Position numbers and translations under genes: made by a program. The notes below the pieces were generated by a model. The model did not search any database. It was not told where the DNA came from and saw only the letters and a list, made by a program, of their open reading frames with translations. This document shows positions 51,031 through 60,547 of a stretch of DNA of 64,000 nt, in pieces. Every line of letters starts with the position of its first letter. Within the stretch, counting starts at the first letter, position 1. This DNA comes from Lederbergia lenta NBRC 16444 (GTDB taxonomy: Bacteria; Bacillota; Bacilli; Bacillales; Bacillaceae_C): positions 1 to 64,000 of the forward strand of contig NZ_BCVC01000012.1 of assembly GCF_001591545.1 (NCBI RefSeq), written 5' to 3'.

Positions 51031-51447
51031 ATGTCGATCGAAGTAGGCAGCAAGTTACAAGGTAAAATTACAGGCATTACTCATTTTGGAGCGTTTGTCG
51101 AATTGCCCGGCGGTTCAACAGGACTTGTTCACATTAGTGAAGTAGCCGACAATTATGTAAAAGACATCAACGAACACTTAAAAGTTGGTGAAGAAGTTCT
51201 CGTAAAGGTTTTGAACGTCGAAAGTGACGGTAAAATTGGATTATCAATCCGTAAGGCTAAAGATCAGCCACCGGCGCAATCTCATTCAAGCCAGCGCCCG
51301 CGTCAAAACAGAAATAACGATTTTCGTCCGAAAGAAAACTTTGAGCAAAAAATGAGCAGGTTTTTGAAAGATAGCGAAGACCGTTTATCGACATTGAAGC
51401 GTAGTACTGAATCTAAGCGCGGTGGACGTGGTGCAAGGCGAGGTTAA
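51031..51447 (+). CDS. yabR: S1-domain RNA-binding protein YabR
   Basis: A 138-residue protein. The N-terminal S1 domain (about 4-75) has GKITGITHFGAFVELPGGST and GLVHISEVADNYV. The basic, Ser/Arg/Asn-rich tail ends in SKRGGRGARRG. It is like the general stress protein 13 group and may bind RNA or ribosomes. Its exact role is not established. AAGGAGG precedes the ATG. It has its own promoter and terminator. Confidence 0.93.
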   Translation: MSIEVGSKLQGKITGITHFGAFVELPGGSTGLVHISEVADNYVKDINEHLKVGEEVLVKVLNVESDGKIGLSIRKAKDQPPAQSHSSQRPRQNRNNDFRPKENFEQKMSRFLKDSEDRLSTLKRSTESKRGGRGARRG

Positions 51448-51464
51448 CTTGCTGTCTGTTTTAT

Positions 51465-51508
51465 AAAAAAGCAGTAAATCCGTATTTTTGGATTTACTGC
51501 TTTTTTTA
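51465..51508 (+). terminator. Terminator after yabR
   Basis: AAAAGCAGTAAATCC pairs with GGATTTACTGCTTTT around an 8-base loop, followed by Ts. Confidence 0.93.
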
Positions 51509-51520
51509 ATGTGATTTCTA

Positions 51521-51549
51521 TTGACAATTTTTGCGAAGGTCTGTATTAT
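51521..51549 (+). promoter_or_regulatory. tRNA-Met promoter
   Basis: TTGACA (51521-51526), 17 bp, TATTAT (51544-51549), the same boxes as at tRNA-Ser. Confidence 0.82.
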
Positions 51550-51579
51550 AGACATTGTGCCTTTTATAAGGAACAACAT

Positions 51580-51653
51580 GGCGGCGTAGCTCAGCTGGCT
51601 AGAGCGTACGGTTCATACCCGTGAGGTCGTGGGTTCGATCCCCTCTGCCGCTA
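51580..51653 (+). tRNA. tRNA-Met (elongator, anticodon CAT)
   Basis: The sequence follows B. subtilis elongator tRNA-Met almost base for base. The acceptor stem starts GGCGGCG, the anticodon loop TTCATAC carries CAT, and the T loop is TTCGATC. The CCA end is not encoded, since TAA follows the discriminator A, so it must be added by the nucleotidyltransferase. The T stem shows a T-T mismatch at the second pair (GTGGG against CCCTC). It lies between yabR and spoIIE, as in B. subtilis, but without the tRNA-Glu found there. Confidence 0.95.
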
Positions 51654-51660
51654 TAATAAA

Positions 51661-51705
51661 AGCGCAAGGAATTTACTATTCGGTAAATTCCTTGCGTTTT
51701 TTTTG
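51661..51705 (+). terminator. Terminator after tRNA-Met
   Basis: CGCAAGGAATTTAC pairs perfectly with GTAAATTCCTTGCG, followed by eight Ts. Confidence 0.95.
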
Positions 51706-51848
51706 CCTTGCTGCTAGTGATAAATCTATATTTGTAAAAAGAAATAACTACATGATTCCAAATACAAAACAATAAATAGTGATTTCTTTGTACAAATATA
51801 AAGACTTCATGTTCATTCTGCTTGAACTTTTCCTATTTTGCCCGAAAT

Positions 51849-51914
51849 AGTCGAATATTTCTTTATATTCTCTCCATCAAACTGACAAATTTTTAATTTA
51901 AACCCATTTATAAT
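51849..51914 (+). promoter_or_regulatory. spoIIE promoter of the Spo0A-activated type
   Basis: A -35-like CTGACA (51882-51887) and a consensus TATAAT (51909-51914) are 21 bp apart, the unusual spacing of the Spo0A-activated spoIIE and spoIIG promoters. TGACAAA (51883-51889, 6 of 7 to the 0A box) covers the -35. AGTCGAA (51849-51855, 6 of 7) lies about 28 bp upstream. Confidence 0.68.
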
Positions 51915-51949
51915 GAGAAGCATTATCCATAGTGGGGAGTGTTTAAAAA

Positions 51950-54433
51950 ATGGAAAGAGGAGAAAGGATACTAACGGAGTCGGCAGGCAATGTAGATTTG
52001 GAGAAAACCAAATGGGATATAGAGAATGGATTTAAGAAGTTGCAACAAAAAATAGAGTATTTATTCCTACAAAAAGGGATCGCTCTATTTTTAGTAGCCG
52101 TGTTGTTAGGACGAGCTTTAATATTGTCGCATCTTACTCCGTTTGCATTACCATTCTTTACGGCGGTTTACATATTAAGAAGGGAAAAGGCGCCACTTGT
52201 TCTATTTGGCCTTCTAATCGGTTCCATGACTTTATCAATGGAAAAAGCAGCTTTCACCTTTGCATTATGTAGTTTGTTTCTCATCTTTTATCAAATGATC
52301 AAAAAGTTAGTTAAACATCCGCTTAAAGTACTCCCTTATTTTGTTTTTTTTATAACCATCTTCACGAAATGCATTTTTACCTACATTCAAAATGGACAAA
52401 TACTTACAAGCTATGACGGATTAATGGCAGGGGTGGAGGCCGGTCTTTCATTTGTTCTCGTATTTATCTTTATGCAAAGCATTCCTTATTTAACTGCTTA
52501 CAATAAAAAGAAGGTATTGAAAACAGAAGAAGTGATTTGTCTTATTATTATGCTCGCATCGGTTATGACAGGGACGATTGGATGGACATTTTATGATTTA
52601 TCTATTGAACATATTCTTTCACGTTATCTCGTTATTCTATTTGCATTTACTGCTGGGGCTACAGTAGGGTCGACTGTTGGTGTAGTAACGGGCTTGATTT
52701 TTAGTTTAGCTAGTATCTCCAGTTTATTTCAAATGAGCCTGCTAGCTTTTTCTGGATTACTAGGAGGTTTATTGAAAGAAGGAAAGCGAGTAGGAACGGC
52801 AATTGGGCTTTTAGTCGCTACACTACTTATCGGGATGTACGGAGAAGCAAATGCATCGTTAATCGAAACAATGTATGAATCCCTTGCTGCTGCTTTCTTA
52901 TTACTTATTACGCCTATTAGTTTTACAGAGAAGCTAGCTAGGCATATACCAGGTACCCCGGAGTACGCTCAAGATCAACAGCGTTATGCTCGAAAGATTC
53001 GTGATATTACAGTCCGTCGGGTTGAACAGTTCTCCTCTGTTTTCCATGCATTATCTAATAGTTTTTCAGAGCCGGAAAAATGGAGTGATTCAGAGGATGA
53101 ACAACAAGAATTTGATCTGTTTTTAAGCAATGTAACCGAGAAAACATGTCAAACATGCTTTAAAAAAGACCAATGCTGGGGGAATCGCTTTGATAAAACA
53201 TATGAATTAATGAATGATGTTATGCATGATATGGATGAAAATACAGGTACTATTCAGCCTGCTATAAATCGAGAGTTGGAAAAGCATTGTAATAAAGCGA
53301 AAAAAGTGAGAGAGGCCATTCATCAGGAACTGACTGTTCATCAAGTGAATGTACACCTTAAAAAGCAAGTGCAAGAAAGTAGAAGACTTGTAGCAGAACA
53401 ATTACTAGGTGTTTCGGAAGTTATGGGTGATTTTGCGAAGGAAATTAAAAAAGAGCAGGAGAATCATCATCACCAGGAAGAAATGATGCTGGATGCATTA
53501 CAAGAGTTTGGTATAGATGTCGATCAAATAGAAATATATAGCCTAGAAGCAGGAAATATTGATTTAGACATTACCATTCCAAACTACAAGGGTATGGATG
53601 AATGTGAAAAAATAATTGCGCCATTACTATCAGATATTTTGAATGAAACAATTATTGTTCAAAGTGAAGAGTACGCAGACACTTCACTAGGTACATGCTA
53701 TATAACACTTCGATCGGCAAAGGCATTTGTTGTTGAAACAGGAGTAGCTCATGCAGCGAAAGGTGGTGGATTTCTCTCGGGCGATAGCTATTCGACGATG
53801 GAGCTTGGTCCTGGTAAGTTCGCTATTGCAATCAGTGATGGAATGGGCAATGGAGAAAGAGCGCATCATGAGAGTAGTGAAACATTAAAGCTGATGCAAA
53901 AAATACTACAATCAGGGATAGAAGAAAAAGTAGCAATTAAATCCGTGAACTCTGTTTTATCTCTTAGGACAACGGATGAGATATTTTCTACTCTCGACTT
54001 AGCGATGATTGATCTACAAAATGCCCAAGTTAAATTTTTGAAGATTGGCTCTACACCAAGTTTCATTAAAAGGGATACTAAGGTGATAAAAGTCGAAGCA
54101 GGAAATCTGCCTATGGGAATTTTACAAGAGTTTGATGTCGATGTTGTATCTGAGCAGCTACGCGCAGGCGATCTGTTAATTATGATGAGTGATGGGATAT
54201 TCGAAGGACCCAAACACGTAGAGAATTATGAATTATGGATGAAACGAAAATTGAGAGAAATGGAAACTAGTGACCCACAAGCGATTGCGGATTTAATTAT
54301 GGAGGAAGTAATTCGTACAAGATCAGGAGTGATAGCTGATGATATGACAATCGCAGTTGTAAAAATCATTCACAATACACCTAAATGGGCGGCTATACCA
54401 ATGCATAATAGAAAAATGAAGATTTCCTCTTAA
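51950..54433 (+). CDS. spoIIE: Stage II sporulation protein E, SpoIIAA-P phosphatase
   Basis: It helps build the polar septum with FtsZ and dephosphorylates SpoIIAA to activate sigma-F. It is 827 residues, the B. subtilis length. About ten membrane segments span residues 45-330, and a central FtsZ-interacting and oligomerisation region follows. The PP2C phosphatase domain lies at about 590-800 with the metal aspartates in FAIAISDGMGNGERAHHES and MMSDGIFEGP. The start has GGGGAGTG. The gene has a Spo0A-type promoter. Confidence 0.98.
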   Translation: MERGERILTESAGNVDLEKTKWDIENGFKKLQQKIEYLFLQKGIALFLVAVLLGRALILSHLTPFALPFFTAVYILRREKAPLVLFGLLIGSMTLSMEKAAFTFALCSLFLIFYQMIKKLVKHPLKVLPYFVFFITIFTKCIFTYIQNGQILTSYDGLMAGVEAGLSFVLVFIFMQSIPYLTAYNKKKVLKTEEVICLIIMLASVMTGTIGWTFYDLSIEHILSRYLVILFAFTAGATVGSTVGVVTGLIFSLASISSLFQMSLLAFSGLLGGLLKEGKRVGTAIGLLVATLLIGMYGEANASLIETMYESLAAAFLLLITPISFTEKLARHIPGTPEYAQDQQRYARKIRDITVRRVEQFSSVFHALSNSFSEPEKWSDSEDEQQEFDLFLSNVTEKTCQTCFKKDQCWGNRFDKTYELMNDVMHDMDENTGTIQPAINRELEKHCNKAKKVREAIHQELTVHQVNVHLKKQVQESRRLVAEQLLGVSEVMGDFAKEIKKEQENHHHQEEMMLDALQEFGIDVDQIEIYSLEAGNIDLDITIPNYKGMDECEKIIAPLLSDILNETIIVQSEEYADTSLGTCYITLRSAKAFVVETGVAHAAKGGGFLSGDSYSTMELGPGKFAIAISDGMGNGERAHHESSETLKLMQKILQSGIEEKVAIKSVNSVLSLRTTDEIFSTLDLAMIDLQNAQVKFLKIGSTPSFIKRDTKVIKVEAGNLPMGILQEFDVDVVSEQLRAGDLLIMMSDGIFEGPKHVENYELWMKRKLREMETSDPQAIADLIMEEVIRTRSGVIADDMTIAVVKIIHNTPKWAAIPMHNRKMKISS

Positions 54434-54552
54434 GCATTCAACCATTAATCAAAGTATAAAAAGCCCTTTATCAGGCGAGGATGGATAGCATGATTGTTAT
54501 TGGTTATAGAGTTTAAAGTCAGCTGTTCTACTACGAAGATGGAGGGAAGGAA

Positions 54553-55284
54553 ATGACTAAAGGTAGTCTTAAACAAATATTATTAATTACAGATGGATGT
54601 TCCAATCAAGGGGAAGATCCTGTTGCGGTGGCTGCGTTAGCTAATGAAAGTGGAATAACTGTAAATGTAATTGGTGTCATTGAAAATGATTCAATTGAAA
54701 AAAAGGGGATGAAGGAAATTGATGAGATTGCTGCATCTGGAGGAGGGATTAGCCAAATAGTATATGCTGAACAACTATCTCAAACTGTCCAAATGGTTAC
54801 TCGAAAAGCAATGACACAAACGTTACAAGGAGTTGTGAATCGGGAGTTAAGACAAATTTTGGGTAGTAATACTAATTTGGAAGAACTTTCCCCTGATAAG
54901 CGAGGAGAGGTAATGGAAGTAGTAGATGAGTTGGGGGAAACTTCTGATCTACAAGTGCTGATTATGATTGATACTAGCGCTAGCATGGCAACGAAGCTTG
55001 AAACGGTAAAAGAAGCGTTGTTAGACTTATCGCTTAGTCTAAATGCACGGATGGGAAATAACCAATTTTCTGTGCTTGTATTTCCTGGGAAAAGAAAAGA
55101 GGCGGAAAGGCTATTAAATTGGACACCGAATTTAGAGCTATTAACGAGCGTGTTTCCTAAGCTTGCTACAGGAGGAATTACTCCTACAGGGCCGGCATTA
55201 CGGGAGGGAATGTCCTATTTTAAAAAGAAGCGCTCCTTGAGGAGGCTGCTATCAGATGATGAATACATGGAAGGATCAATTTAA
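54553..55284 (+). CDS. yabS: von Willebrand A-domain protein (YabS)
   Basis: A 243-residue protein with two VWA-like segments. The first begins QILLITDGCSNQGEDP and the second has the metal-binding MIDAS motif LIMIDTSASMA. It matches B. subtilis YabS by position between spoIIE and yabT. No signal peptide is visible, so it is cytoplasmic. Its function is unknown. GGAGGG precedes the ATG by about 9 bases. The end overlaps yabT by 29 bases, which suggests a VWA protein working with the kinase. Confidence 0.9.
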   Translation: MTKGSLKQILLITDGCSNQGEDPVAVAALANESGITVNVIGVIENDSIEKKGMKEIDEIAASGGGISQIVYAEQLSQTVQMVTRKAMTQTLQGVVNRELRQILGSNTNLEELSPDKRGEVMEVVDELGETSDLQVLIMIDTSASMATKLETVKEALLDLSLSLNARMGNNQFSVLVFPGKRKEAERLLNWTPNLELLTSVFPKLATGGITPTGPALREGMSYFKKKRSLRRLLSDDEYMEGSI

Positions 55285-56185
55285 ATTCCCACCTAATACG
55301 GAAATAGTAGGTAAATGGCATAATAATGACTATCGACTTATGAAGCAACTTGGCGAAGGGGCGAATGGAGTTGTTTATTTAGCGACTGGCACTCATGGCT
55401 ATTCAGCTTTGAAGATGAGCCCTGATAGTTTCTCCATCACATCAGAGGTGAATGTTCTGAAAGCATTCGCAAAGGCCCAAGGAACTTCTCTTGGGCCTTC
55501 TTTGTATGATGTGGATGATTGGGAAACAAAAGGTAATAAGATACATTTCTATGCAATGGAATACATTCAAGGACCTGATCTGCTTTCATTTATTAAAAGA
55601 AAAGGACATTCATGGTCTGGGGTAATGATTGTTCAACTGCTGGACGTATTGGAAAGATTACACAACCAAGGTTGGGTTTTTGGAGATTTGAAACCGGAAA
55701 ATTTAATTGTAACAGGCTCTCCTCCAAAAATACGCTGTATTGACGTTGGGGGGACGACATTAAAAGGAAGAGCAATAAAAGAGTTCACCGAGTTTTTTGA
55801 TCGTGGCTATTGGGGGCTTGGCTCAAGGAAGGCAGAGTCTTCCTATGACATATTTTCGACAGCGATGTTATTGATTAATCTATTTTATCAGGATCGCTTT
55901 ACTAAAAAGAACCATCCATATAAACAACTAATGGGAGTCATTCGGTCCAATAAAGAGCTAGTGAAGTATGAAATACCTTTAAAAAGGGCGATAAAAGGGG
56001 AGTATAATAATGCCAAAGAAATGAAAGATGAATTATTGGCTATTCTGTCGATGCGTCCATCTAATCTTGCCAGAACCAATCAAATTCAACGTAAAAAAAA
56101 GCAAGGCAACTTTTTGGAGACGGCAGCACTTTTAATTTTTACTGCCTTTTTATATGCTTTTTATATATTCACGTATATCCTGTAG
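55256..56185 (+). CDS. yabT: Sporulation Ser/Thr protein kinase YabT
   Basis: A Hanks-type kinase of 309 residues. The glycine loop is LGEGANGVVYLA and the catalytic loop is FGDLKPENLIV, where the usual HRD is replaced by GD. The metal site is IDVGGTT in place of DFG. In B. subtilis, YabT is DNA-activated and phosphorylates RecA and others in sporulation. A single C-terminal membrane segment (about 288-308) anchors it. It starts inside yabS after GGAGG; a second ATG directly follows the first. Confidence 0.93.
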   Translation: MMNTWKDQFKFPPNTEIVGKWHNNDYRLMKQLGEGANGVVYLATGTHGYSALKMSPDSFSITSEVNVLKAFAKAQGTSLGPSLYDVDDWETKGNKIHFYAMEYIQGPDLLSFIKRKGHSWSGVMIVQLLDVLERLHNQGWVFGDLKPENLIVTGSPPKIRCIDVGGTTLKGRAIKEFTEFFDRGYWGLGSRKAESSYDIFSTAMLLINLFYQDRFTKKNHPYKQLMGVIRSNKELVKYEIPLKRAIKGEYNNAKEMKDELLAILSMRPSNLARTNQIQRKKKQGNFLETAALLIFTAFLYAFYIFTYIL

Positions 56186-56273
56186 GACTTGAGGCTACAA
56201 GGAAACACGAAGAAATGGTAATATAAGAACAGATGACGGTGCTATCCAAGTATCGATAGGAGAAGGATTAGCC

Positions 56274-57668
56274 ATGTTAGATTTTGAAAGAAAAACAGAA
56301 TTATTTGTGGAAAAACATGTATTATTTAAAAAAGATGACTTTATTATTGTAGCTGTATCAGGGGGACCTGACTCTATGGCTATGCTTGACTTTCTTGTGA
56401 AAAGGCAGGATCAGTATGGAGTTACACTAGTAGTTGCACATGTAGACCATATGCTTAGAGGAGAAGAGTCACTTCGTGATCTGGAATACGTGAAGAATTA
56501 TTGCGCTTCTACAGGTCTGATATTTAAAGCTGAGTCTATAGATATTAAAAGTAAAATGAAAAAAGACAAAACAGGTTTACAAGAAACTGCAAGAGTATAC
56601 CGTTATCAATTTTTGGAACAAGTAATGGAAGAGTTTCAAGCCAATAAGTTAGTGGTTGGTCAGCATGGGGATGATCAAATTGAAACAATTCTTATGCGTC
56701 TAACGCGAGGAAGCAGAGAAATATCGCGAGCGGGCATTCAAGTGAAAAGGAAGTTTGGAAATGGAGAATTGATTCGCCCATTACTTGGAGTCTCGAAAAG
56801 TGAGATAGAAGAGTACTGTAAGGTAAAGGCTCTTCATCCGCGGCGAGATGAAAGTAATGATAAACCTACATATACTAGGAACCGATTCAGATTGGATATA
56901 CTCCCGTTTTTAAAAGAAGAAAACAGCCGAGTTCATGAACAATTCCAACGTTTTAGCGAAGAAATAACAGAAGATGAAAAATACCTACGTTTCTTAGCAA
57001 AAGAGCAAATGGAAAAAATGTGTCAAGAGTTTGACGGTGTTGAAATTCGTCTTAATATCAGCTTATTCAAGCAAGTGCCTTTGCCTTTACAAAGGAGAGG
57101 GATTCATCTAATATTAAATTATCTTTATCAGCAATATGCTCCTGATTTATCTGCGCTGCATATAGATTTGATACAGCAGCTGATAAAGAGCAAAAAACCA
57201 TCGGGTAGAATAGATCTTCCAAATGGTTTAAAAGTAATAAGATCTTATGAGCAATGTAATTTTACTTTTACTGAATTGGAACAAGCTTCAGGATTCTATT
57301 ACGTGTTAGAAGAGGACAATGATCTTCTGCTTCCTAATCAATTGACTATCCGAATGGAAAAAAATACGGATAATAACTTGAAGGATCAGGATAACGTTCT
57401 TATCTTCGATCCAAATACTATTCAGTTTCCAATCATCGTTAGAACAAGGCGGCCCGGTGATCGCATGAAAATTAAAGGAATGAACGGGTCAAAGAAGGTC
57501 AAAAACATTTTTATGGAAATGAAAATACCTTTGCAGGATAGAAGGAATTGGCCTATTATCACGGACAATTCTGGTCAAATTCTTTGGATCCCCGGTCTGA
57601 AAAAATCCTGTTATAATACTTCTCCAAACAAAGAACATATTTATTACAGCATACACTACAGCAAGTAA
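56274..57668 (+). CDS. tilS: tRNA(Ile)-lysidine synthetase
   Basis: It converts C34 of the CAT-anticodon tRNA-Ile to lysidine so that it reads AUA. It is 464 residues. The PP-loop SGGPDSMAML is near residue 30, followed by VAHVDHMLRGEES and VVGQHGDDQIETILMRLTRG. The C-terminal TilS domain has RRPGDRMKIKGMNGSKKVKN. The start has GGAGAAGG. The tilS-hpt-ftsH order is conserved in Bacillus. Confidence 0.97.
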   Translation: MLDFERKTELFVEKHVLFKKDDFIIVAVSGGPDSMAMLDFLVKRQDQYGVTLVVAHVDHMLRGEESLRDLEYVKNYCASTGLIFKAESIDIKSKMKKDKTGLQETARVYRYQFLEQVMEEFQANKLVVGQHGDDQIETILMRLTRGSREISRAGIQVKRKFGNGELIRPLLGVSKSEIEEYCKVKALHPRRDESNDKPTYTRNRFRLDILPFLKEENSRVHEQFQRFSEEITEDEKYLRFLAKEQMEKMCQEFDGVEIRLNISLFKQVPLPLQRRGIHLILNYLYQQYAPDLSALHIDLIQQLIKSKKPSGRIDLPNGLKVIRSYEQCNFTFTELEQASGFYYVLEEDNDLLLPNQLTIRMEKNTDNNLKDQDNVLIFDPNTIQFPIIVRTRRPGDRMKIKGMNGSKKVKNIFMEMKIPLQDRRNWPIITDNSGQILWIPGLKKSCYNTSPNKEHIYYSIHYSK

Positions 57669-57694
57669 ACAATTCCTAGGGGGCAACCAAATCA

Positions 57695-58246
57695 ATGAAT
57701 CATGATATTGAGAAAACATTAATAACTGAAGAAGAAATTAATGAAAAGATAGAGGAAATTGCAGGTCAGCTTACCGAGGAGTATGATGGGCGTTTTCCGC
57801 TCGTTATTGGTGTCCTTAAAGGGGCTACTCTTTTCATGTCAGATTTGCTAAAAAAAGTGGATACATATATAGAAATGGATTTTATGGATGTATCGAGTTA
57901 TGGAAGATCAACCGTTTCTTCTGGAGAAGTAAAAATACTTAAAGATTTAAATACTCCAGTTGAAGGTAGGGATATCCTAATTGTGGAAGATATTATTGAT
58001 AGTGGATTGACGTTGAGTTATCTTGTTGAGTTATTCCATTATCGTAAAGCTAAATCAATTAAAATTGTTACACTGCTTGATAAACCAACGGGTAGAAAGG
58101 CAGATATTGAAGCTGACTACGTCGGATTTAATGTACCTGATGCATTTGTAGTGGGATACGGTCTTGATTATGATGAGAAATATCGTAATCTCCCTTATAT
58201 TGGGATTTTAAAGCCTGAAATATATGGGAAGAATGAAGAGGATTAA
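57695..58246 (+). CDS. hpt: Hypoxanthine-guanine phosphoribosyltransferase
   Basis: It salvages hypoxanthine and guanine to IMP and GMP using PRPP. It is 183 residues. The PRPP loop is [14 protein letters not shown], the flexible loop region is [15 protein letters not shown], and the purine-binding tail is [25 protein letters not shown] precedes the ATG. It sits 26 bases after tilS and may be essential, as it is alongside tilS and ftsH in other species. Confidence 0.97.
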   Translation: MNHDIEKTLITEEEINEKIEEIAGQLTEEYDGRFPLVIGVLKGATLFMSDLLKKVDTYIEMDFMDVSSYGRSTVSSGEVKILKDLNTPVEGRDILIVEDIIDSGLTLSYLVELFHYRKAKSIKIVTLLDKPTGRKADIEADYVGFNVPDAFVVGYGLDYDEKYRNLPYIGILKPEIYGKNEED

Positions 58247-58270
58247 TACATTGAAAACAAGGGTGAAATG

Positions 58271-58298
58271 TTGTAAAACTGGAAATGTCTATGATACT
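58271..58298 (+). promoter_or_regulatory. Probable ftsH promoter
   Basis: TTGTAA (58271-58276), 16 bp, GATACT (58293-58298). Confidence 0.48.
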
Positions 58299-58336
58299 AT
58301 TGAAGTTAGTTTTTTCAGTGTGGGAGGAGGTAAGTG

Positions 58337-60370
58337 ATGAATCGAATTTTTAGGAATACAATCTTTTATTTACTCATTTTTCTCGTTCTTATTGGAATTG
58401 TTAGTTGGTTTAACAATAGCAATGAGACGACAAAGAATATATCTTATGATGAATTTGTAACACATTTGGAAAGCGGAGATATTAAAGAATTTTCGATGCA
58501 ACCAGAGCGTGGTGTATATGTTGTTAAAGGTAATCTAAAAGGTGCAGAAGAAGGTGCACAATTTCAAACGTATGTGATGAATAGTCCTGCGATGCTAGAC
58601 CGGATCGATGCTGCTTCTGTGAAAAAAGAAGTTATGCCTGCAAAAGAGACAAGTGGATGGGTATCGTTCTTCACAATGATTATTCCATTTGTTATTATCT
58701 TCATTCTGTTTTTCTTCTTGATGAATCAAGCACAAGGCGGAGGCGGCCGAGTGATGAACTTCGGTAAGAGCAAGGCGAAGCTTTATACAGAAGAGAAGAA
58801 GAAAGTGCGTTTTAAAGATGTTGCTGGAGCCGATGAAGAAAAACAAGAACTAGTAGAAGTTGTTGAGTTTTTGAAAGACCCAAGGAAATTTTCTGAGGTC
58901 GGTGCAAGAATTCCTAAAGGTGTGCTATTAGTCGGTCCTCCTGGTACCGGTAAGACATTATTAGCGCGTGCTGTTGCTGGAGAATCAGGTGTACCATTTT
59001 TCTCTATTAGTGGTTCCGACTTTGTGGAAATGTTTGTCGGTGTCGGTGCATCACGTGTACGTGATTTATTTGAGAACGCAAAGAAAAATGCTCCATGTAT
59101 CATTTTTATAGATGAAATTGACGCGGTAGGTCGTCAACGTGGTGCTGGCCTCGGTGGTGGTCATGATGAGCGTGAGCAAACACTGAATCAATTGTTAGTT
59201 GAAATGGATGGCTTTGGTGCAAACGAAGGAATTATTATTATAGCGGCAACAAACCGCCCTGATGTTCTCGACCCTGCATTATTACGTCCAGGCCGTTTTG
59301 ACAGACAAATTACAGTAGATCGTCCAGATGTTAAGGGACGAGAAGCAGTATTACACGTTCATGCGCGAAACAAGCCATTGGATGAATCGGTTGATTTGAA
59401 GGCAATTGCTGCGAGAACACCTGGTTTTTCTGGTGCAGATTTGGAAAACTTATTAAATGAAGCAGCGCTTGTTGCAGCGCGACAGGATAAAAAGAAAGTT
59501 GATATGTCTGACGTTGACGAAGCAACCGATCGTGTCATTGTTGGTACTGCTAAAAGAAGTCGTGTTATTTCTCAGAAGGAACGTAATATTGTTGCTTACC
59601 ATGAGGGTGGTCACACGATTATCGGATTAGTCTTAGATGAAGCGGATGTCGTACATAAAGTAACGATCGTTCCAAGGGGGCAAGCAGGTGGTTATGCTGT
59701 CATGCTTCCGAAAGAGGATCGCTACTTCATGACTAAACCTGAATTATTAGATAAGATTACCGGTTTGCTTGGGGGACGCGTAGCAGAGGAAATTACTTTT
59801 GGTGAAGTATCAACGGGTGCTCATAACGACTTCCAACGTGCAACTGGCATTGCCCGTAAAATGGTAATGGAATATGGAATGAGTGATAAACTGGGACCGT
59901 TACAGTTTGGTCAACCACAAGGTGGGCAAGTTTTCCTTGGTAGAGATTTGCATAATGAACAAAACTACTCAGAAGCAATTGCTTACGAGATAGATATGGA
60001 AATTCAAAAGATTATTAATGATTGTTATGCCCGTGCGAAAACAATTTTGTTAGAGCATCAAGATAAATTAATTCTGGTTGCTAAAACGTTATTAGAAGTG
60101 GAAACGTTAGATGCGGAACAGATTAATCATTTATTCGATCACGGCACAATGCCGGAACCGAAAACAATTGACAATAACAGTGATGGTTCTTCAAGTTTTA
60201 CGGCTGATTCGACAAGCTCGCAAGAAGAAACGAACGATTTGGGGATTGAAGAAAACCGTGAAAATACTTTAGAGGATCCACCACCAATGGATTCATATGG
60301 GTCTGGAACAACAGGTGAGAAGTTTGGTCCAACAAACCCAGTGGATGATAACAACAAACCAAAAGAGTAA
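58337..60370 (+). CDS. ftsH: ATP-dependent zinc metalloprotease FtsH
   Basis: A membrane-anchored AAA protease. It is 677 residues from the ATG at 58337, which follows GGAGGAGG; a GTG directly before it is the alternative. Two membrane segments (about 8-25 and 110-130) flank an outer loop. Walker A is GPPGTGKT (200-207), Walker B is FIDEIDAVG, and the zinc site is HEGGH (422-426). In this site Gly stands at the second x of HExGH, as in B. subtilis, where most bacteria have Ala. The tail is long, acidic and low-complexity. A strong terminator follows. Confidence 0.98.
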   Translation: MNRIFRNTIFYLLIFLVLIGIVSWFNNSNETTKNISYDEFVTHLESGDIKEFSMQPERGVYVVKGNLKGAEEGAQFQTYVMNSPAMLDRIDAASVKKEVMPAKETSGWVSFFTMIIPFVIIFILFFFLMNQAQGGGGRVMNFGKSKAKLYTEEKKKVRFKDVAGADEEKQELVEVVEFLKDPRKFSEVGARIPKGVLLVGPPGTGKTLLARAVAGESGVPFFSISGSDFVEMFVGVGASRVRDLFENAKKNAPCIIFIDEIDAVGRQRGAGLGGGHDEREQTLNQLLVEMDGFGANEGIIIIAATNRPDVLDPALLRPGRFDRQITVDRPDVKGREAVLHVHARNKPLDESVDLKAIAARTPGFSGADLENLLNEAALVAARQDKKKVDMSDVDEATDRVIVGTAKRSRVISQKERNIVAYHEGGHTIIGLVLDEADVVHKVTIVPRGQAGGYAVMLPKEDRYFMTKPELLDKITGLLGGRVAEEITFGEVSTGAHNDFQRATGIARKMVMEYGMSDKLGPLQFGQPQGGQVFLGRDLHNEQNYSEAIAYEIDMEIQKIINDCYARAKTILLEHQDKLILVAKTLLEVETLDAEQINHLFDHGTMPEPKTIDNNSDGSSSFTADSTSSQEETNDLGIEENRENTLEDPPPMDSYGSGTTGEKFGPTNPVDDNNKPKE

Positions 60371-60403
60371 AATAATATATGTAAAAAACGACCGCAAGTA
60401 AAC

Positions 60404-60451
60404 TGCTCCGTAAATGTTAGACACTAAACTAACATTTACGGAGTATTTTTT
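60404..60451 (+). terminator. Terminator after ftsH
   Basis: CTCCGTAAATGTTAG pairs perfectly with CTAACATTTACGGAG around an 8-base loop, with Ts following. Confidence 0.94.
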
Positions 60452-60497
60452 GATGAAGTGAAAGTGGACTTACAATTCTACACATCAATCTGAATTG

Positions 60498-60506
60498 TGG
60501 TATGAT
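60498..60506 (+). promoter_or_regulatory. Possible extended -10 promoter of coaX
   Basis: TGG followed by TATGAT (60501-60506). No clear -35 is seen. Confidence 0.38.
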
Positions 60507-60547
60507 GTTTGAAGTGAAAAAAGTCTCTAGTAAATGTGGTGAAAATA

